From positions 62,001 to 126,000 of the forward strand of contig SLCC01000059.1 in assembly GCA_007126035.1 (NCBI GenBank): 64,000 nt of DNA, written 5' to 3'. Every line of letters begins with the position of its first letter. The stretch's first letter is position 1. Source of the stretch: Gemmatimonadota bacterium (lineage in GTDB: Bacteria > Gemmatimonadota > Gemmatimonadetes > Longimicrobiales > RSA9). The position numbers were made by a program, and so were the translations under genes. Below the pieces are notes generated by a model. It ran no database searches. It was not told where the DNA came from and saw nothing but the letters and a program-made list of their open reading frames with translations. Shown here piece by piece: positions 60,465-64,000 of the stretch.

Positions 60465-61524
60465 GGGTCCTCAACATGAGTTCGAAGTCGGAAGGATTGG
60501 TTGCCGCCCCCTTGGCCATCTCGAAGTCGACCAGGTCCTGCGCCACCAGCTCCGTCAGGTGCTGGTCGAAGGTCTGGGACTTGTACTGCTCTCGCCCCTC
60601 GGCGATCAGGTCCGTGATCTCGTGCGTCCTCTGCGCCTCCCGGATCAGGTCCTGGATAGCAGCAGTGGCCCGCATCACCTCGACCGCGGCGATCCGCCCC
60701 CGCCCGTCCTTCCGGGGGACGAGCCGCTGGCTCACGATGGCCACCATCGACTCCGACAGCCGGACGCGCACCATGTCCTGCTCGTCGCGTGGGAACACCG
60801 AGACGATCCGGCTCAGGGTCTTGACCGCGCTCTGGGTGTGGAGCGTGGAGAGGACCAGGTGCCCCGTCTCCGCCGCCTTCAACGCGATGTCGATGGTCTC
60901 CGTATCCCGCATCTCTCCGACCAGGATGATGTCCGGATCCTCACGGAGCGCCGCCCGCAGCCCCTTGTTGAAGGACTCCGTGTCCGTGCCTATCTCCCGC
61001 TGGGTGATGGAGCTCTTGTTGTCCCGGTGCAGGAATTCGATGGGGTCTTCCAGGGTCAGGATGTGCCGGGACCGGGTCTGGTTGATGTGGTGCAGCATGG
61101 CCGCCAGCGTGGTGCTCTTACCGGCGCCCGTCACTCCCGTGACCAGGACCAGACCCCGCCGGGCGTCGGAGATCTCCTTCAGGACCGCCGGCAGCTCGAG
61201 CTCCTCGATGCTGGGGACGTCGAAGGCGATCACTCGCATCACGATCCCCATGGTCCCCCGCTGCCGGAACAGGTTGACCCGGAACCGTCCGACCCCGCTG
61301 GCGCCCCACGAGCAGTCATAGTCGCGGAGCTTGTCGATGTTGCCCCGCTCCCACTCGGGCAGGAGCTGCTGGGCCAGTTGCCTCGTCTGCTCCGGCGGCA
61401 CCCTCTGCTTGGTGATGGGGACCAGCTCATCCTGGATCCTGGCCCGGATGAAGTCGCCCGCCTTGATGTGGATGTCGGACGCGCCCCGCTGAATGGCTGC
61501 CTTGAGAATCTCGATCATGCTCAC
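60457..61524 (-). CDS. pilT: PilT/PilU-type twitching motility ATPase
   Basis: 355 residues. Powers type IV pilus retraction. GVTGAGKSTTLAAMLHHIN (Walker A), ILTLEDPIEFLH (Asp box), QREIGTDTESF, DIILVGEMRDTETIDIALKAAETGHLVLSTLHT (Walker B and His box) are complete. It overlaps the aldolase gene by 8 bp. No pilin or other pil genes are in the window. Confidence 0.93.
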   Translation of the reverse strand: MSMIEILKAAIQRGASDIHIKAGDFIRARIQDELVPITKQRVPPEQTRQLAQQLLPEWERGNIDKLRDYDCSWGASGVGRFRVNLFRQRGTMGIVMRVIAFDVPSIEELELPAVLKEISDARRGLVLVTGVTGAGKSTTLAAMLHHINQTRSRHILTLEDPIEFLHRDNKSSITQREIGTDTESFNKGLRAALREDPDIILVGEMRDTETIDIALKAAETGHLVLSTLHTQSAVKTLSRIVSVFPRDEQDMVRVRLSESMVAIVSQRLVPRKDGRGRIAAVEVMRATAAIQDLIREAQRTHEITDLIAEGREQYKSQTFDQHLTELVAQDLVDFEMAKGAATNPSDFELMLRTLA

Positions 61525-61557
61525 CTGAGGGTTGGAGGATCCGGGGGTGCGGACAAA

Positions 61558-62601
61558 CTAATACCCCGCCTGTTTGTCCACCACATTCCGCAGCGGCCGG
61601 CCACCAATATATCGCCGGATGTTGTCCACGATAAGGGCTGTCTCCCTTTCCCAGAAACGATGGGTGTAGGCCGACGTGTGGGGCGTGATCAGGAGGTTGG
61701 GCGCTTCCCACAGCGGGTGGTCCGGCGGCAGTGGCTCCCTGCGGAACACGTCCAGTGCCGCGCCCCGGATACGCCGCCGTCGCAGCGCCTCCAGCAGGGC
61801 GACCTCGTCCACCAGCCCGCCGCGCGAGATGTTGACCAGCACCGCGTCGTTCCTCATCCAGTCAAGCTGCTCCGCCCCGATCAGGCCGCTGGTCTCGCGC
61901 GTCTGAGGCAGGGTCAGGACCACGTAGTGACTCGATTCCAGGACTCGCCTCAGCGCCGCCGGTCCGGTCACGAGCTGTGGGCCCTCGGGCCCTGTTGACC
62001 CGGCGGGCGGCGCGGCTCGCCGCCTGGAGGCCAGGACGCGGGCTCCGAGGGCGGTGCAGCGCCGTGCCACCTCGCCGCCGATACCGCCCAGCCCCACGAT
62101 GCCCACAGTGCTATGGCCGAGCTCCCGGACCGGAGAGTCGGCGGAGCCCAGCTCCTCGGCGCACCAGCGGCGCTCCGCCTGAGCCGCCGCGGCCATGTCC
62201 AGGCCACGGGCGAAGTGGAGCAGGTAGGCCAGCACCGTCTCCGCCACCGGGGGGGCATGGATGCCGGCGGAGTTCGTGAAGAGCACGTCCCGCTCCAGCA
62301 TCTCGGTGGAAAGCGACGCCCTGACACCGGCCGCCCCGCTGTGGACCCAGCGCAGCCCCGGCCCAGCGCGCAGCAGGTCCGGCGGGACGCCGTAGCCCAT
62401 GTATACCTCCGCCTCCCGCACCGCCTCCAGCGCCGCTACCGACGACGCCGGCCCGCCGTCGCCCACGCCGCTGGCGGGAGCGTCCACCACCACCACCTGC
62501 CAATCCGCCGGCAGCTCATCACGGATGGTATCGATCACCTGATCCGGCAGGGTGAAGATCGGCCGCTCGTCGGAGAGGTCCACCACCAGTCGCCGCATCA
62601 A
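61558..62601 (-). CDS. D-isomer-specific 2-hydroxyacid dehydrogenase
   Basis: 347 residues. NAD-binding GIVGLGGIGGEVARRC with basic residues after the second strand (ASRRRAAPP), which may favour NADP. The catalytic Arg is in LVNISRGGLVDEVAL, Glu in DVFRREPLPPDHPLW, and His in ITPHTSAYT. Members reduce glyoxylate, hydroxypyruvate or other 2-oxoacids. Substrate unassigned. Confidence 0.85.
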   Translation of the reverse strand: MMRRLVVDLSDERPIFTLPDQVIDTIRDELPADWQVVVVDAPASGVGDGGPASSVAALEAVREAEVYMGYGVPPDLLRAGPGLRWVHSGAAGVRASLSTEMLERDVLFTNSAGIHAPPVAETVLAYLLHFARGLDMAAAAQAERRWCAEELGSADSPVRELGHSTVGIVGLGGIGGEVARRCTALGARVLASRRRAAPPAGSTGPEGPQLVTGPAALRRVLESSHYVVLTLPQTRETSGLIGAEQLDWMRNDAVLVNISRGGLVDEVALLEALRRRRIRGAALDVFRREPLPPDHPLWEAPNLLITPHTSAYTHRFWERETALIVDNIRRYIGGRPLRNVVDKQAGY

Positions 62602-62640
62602 CGCCTCCGCTCCGTGGCCGGCCGGGACATGACTGATCGC

Positions 62641-63318
62641 CTACCGCCGCACCACGATACGGACGCCGTCGATCTCCAGGAGCCGGTCCACCAGGCGGAG
62701 AGTCAGGTCCATGTGACCGGAGATGTGGTAGGTCATGCTGACCTCCTTGTCCGTGCGCTCCGCCTCCATTACCTGGACCTTGAGACGGTCACCCAGCAGC
62801 GTGTCCACCTGCTCCATCGTGTTCGGGTCCCGGTCCATGGTCACCCGCAGGACCACGTCACGCTGCCGGCTCAGATACGGCTCCAGCTGCCCCAGCACCA
62901 GCAGCGCCACCACCACCAGGATCGTCGCACCCACCGCCTCGACGTAGGCCGCCGCGCCCACCGCCATGCCGATGGCAGCCACCACCCACAACGTGGCCGC
63001 GGTGGTCAGCCCCACCACCCCGGCCCGGGACTGGATTATCGTGCCCGCGCCCAGGAACCCGATACCGCTCACGATCTGCGCCGCTATACGACCCGGGTCC
63101 GCCATGGCGAACGGGTCCGCCGCACGGGCCACCGAGATCGACAGCTCCGTCAGCAGCGCCGCACCCACGCAGATCAGCAGGTTCGTCCGGAACCCCGCCG
63201 GCTTCCCACTCCACTCCCGCTCCACCCCCACGATCCCGCCCAGCACCGCAGCCAGGACCAGCCGCGCCAGCAGGTCCAACCTCAGCCAGCCAACGTCCGT
63301 CGCCAGAAATTCCGTCAT
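62641..63318 (-). CDS. MgtC/SapB family membrane protein
   Basis: 225 residues. About five transmembrane helices with the MgtC signatures LLARLVLAAVLGGIVGVEREWSGKPAGFRTNLLICVGAALLTELS and RIAAQIVSGIGFLGAGTIIQ, and a C-terminal ACT-like regulatory part (VLRVTMDRDPNTMEQVDTLL..). The family affects magnesium limitation and F-ATPase activity. Upstream DNA between it and dapH is the hairpin array. Confidence 0.9.
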   Translation of the reverse strand: MTEFLATDVGWLRLDLLARLVLAAVLGGIVGVEREWSGKPAGFRTNLLICVGAALLTELSISVARAADPFAMADPGRIAAQIVSGIGFLGAGTIIQSRAGVVGLTTAATLWVVAAIGMAVGAAAYVEAVGATILVVVALLVLGQLEPYLSRQRDVVLRVTMDRDPNTMEQVDTLLGDRLKVQVMEAERTDKEVSMTYHISGHMDLTLRLVDRLLEIDGVRIVVRR

Positions 63319-63360
63319 CTAATCAGGCACCATTGGATCCGCCCTCCATACTACCACCCC

Positions 63361-63569
63361 TGCGAGCCGCCAGGCGAGCCCCCTGCGGCCGTCAGGCCGC
63401 CCTCCTGCGAGCCGACAGGCTCGCCCTCCTGCGAGCCCACCAGGCGAGCCCTCTGCGGCCGTCAGGCCGCCCTCCTGCGAGCCCACCAGGCGAGCCCTCT
63501 GCGGCCGTCAGGCCGCCCTCCTGCGAGCCGACAGGCTCGCCCCCCTGCGAGCCGACAGGCTCGCCCTAC
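63361..63569. repeat. Array of nine tandem short palindromic units
   Basis: Nine units of 22-24 bp, each starting TGCG: types GCGAGCC-GACA-GGCTCGC (units at 63406, 63522, 63546), GCGGCC-GTCA-GGCCGC (63384, 63454, 63500) and GCGAGCCCACCAGGCGAGC or similar (63361, 63430, 63476). Types one and two are perfect hairpins. The array begins at the dapH stop codon and ends 43 bp before mgtC. Units abut with no spacers. Confidence 0.85.
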
Positions 63570-64000
63570 TCGTTCAACCTCCGCAACTCCTTCAACAGCC
63601 CCGTCTTGTCTTTCGTCCTCGCGTCCACCGCCTTGATCGTACGGGCAGGCTGTCCGGCAGCCACGGTCATGGGCGGGACGTCCCTGGTGACCACGGCCCC
63701 GGCGGCCACGACGGAGCCCTTTCCGACCCGTACGCCCTCCAGGATCACGGCGTTGGCGCCGATGAGGACCTCGTCCTCGATCACCACCGGCTCCGCACTG
63801 GGCGGCTCCAGTACGCCCGCCAGGACGGCGCCTGCTCCGATGTGGCAATCCCGCCCCACCAGTGCCCGGGCGCCGATCACGCAATTCATGTCCAGCATGG
63901 TCCCGTCGCCCACCACGGCGCCTATGTTCACCACGGCGCCCATCATGCCGATCACATGTTCGCCCACCTCGGCGCCCTCGCGGATGATGCAGCCCGGCTC
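63566..64000 (-). CDS. dapH: Tetrahydrodipicolinate N-acetyltransferase, N-terminus beyond the window
   Basis: 144 residues visible; the frame is open to the window edge. A left-handed beta-helix of hexapeptide repeats ([94 protein letters not shown]) follows DapH nearly residue for residue, including EPPSAxPVVIED. It acetylates tetrahydrodipicolinate in the acetylase branch of lysine/diaminopimelate synthesis. The stop codon TAG lies inside the hairpin array. Confidence 0.9.
   Translation of the reverse strand, partial: EPGCIIREGAEVGEHVIGMMGAVVNIGAVVGDGTMLDMNCVIGARALVGRDCHIGAGAVLAGVLEPPSAEPVVIEDEVLIGANAVILEGVRVGKGSVVAAGAVVTRDVPPMTVAAGQPARTIKAVDARTKDKTGLLKELRRLNE

Noticed and set aside
63361-63569. 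CRISPR array
   Set aside because: Units are themselves palindromic, abut without unique spacers, vary in type, and no cas genes are near.

Overview
The window is a very GC-rich chromosomal segment with no sign of phage or plasmid backbone. Lipoproteins, an outer-membrane-barrel fusion, many multihaem cytochromes c, a class II ribonucleotide reductase with NrdR-type operators, DapH and a PilT ATPase point to a didermic free-living bacterium. My best guess is Gemmatimonadota or a close relative; this is inferred from gene content and style, not from a marker search. Both edges cut genes: a penicillin-acylase-like hydrolase on the left (C-terminus missing) and dapH on the right (N-terminus missing).

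Layout. 1-5.4 kb: acylase with a coupled small membrane protein, then nrdJ on the minus strand behind a TTGACA/CATACT promoter overlapped by two NrdR boxes 31 bp apart, with DnaA-box-like sequences and a long inverted repeat upstream. 5.4-19.5 kb: two tiny charged proteins, then a cell-envelope block: metallopeptidase/beta-propeller/barrel fusion, lipoprotein N-acetylmuramoyl-alanine amidase, SSS symporter, murQ, M20 amidohydrolase, M15-like peptidase, an atypical MurE-like ligase and a glycine-zipper lipoprotein. 19.7-29.1 kb: ABC exporter half, receiver protein, phosphodiesterase, agmatinase-like enzyme, fur with its own Fur box, NrnA-type DHH enzyme, a CoaE-PHP fusion, a 0.3-kb element with terminal inverted repeats, and a GspG-like protein. 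29.1-40.3 kb: repeat-rich intergenic DNA, fused alpha/beta 2-oxoacid dehydrogenase E1, alpha/beta hydrolase, DHH enzyme, two histidine kinases around a NarL-type regulator, and a PAS-GGDEF-EAL protein.

40.4-50.9 kb is a minus-strand respiratory region: histidine kinase, sigma-54 activator, 11-haem cytochrome, membrane cytochrome b, 13-haem lipoprotein, and further upstream a 20-haem NapC-like protein, a TPR lipoprotein and a mono-haem lipoprotein. Together they have 45 candidate haem sites. No terminal reductase is present, so this looks like a quinol-to-periplasm (perhaps extracellular) electron conduit with dedicated regulators. 51.3-64 kb holds tRNA-Lys and the housekeeping run ffh-rpsP-rimM-trmD-rplS-rnhB, then purA, an M28 peptidase, a DapA-family aldolase, pilT, a D-2-hydroxyacid dehydrogenase, mgtC, a nine-unit hairpin array and dapH.

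The least explained signal is a pair of similar ~125-bp leader elements, one upstream of the E1 gene and one upstream of ffh. Both lie about 100 nt before the start codon and both are followed by a short hairpin and T-run. This is a candidate cis-regulatory RNA or dispersed control element.
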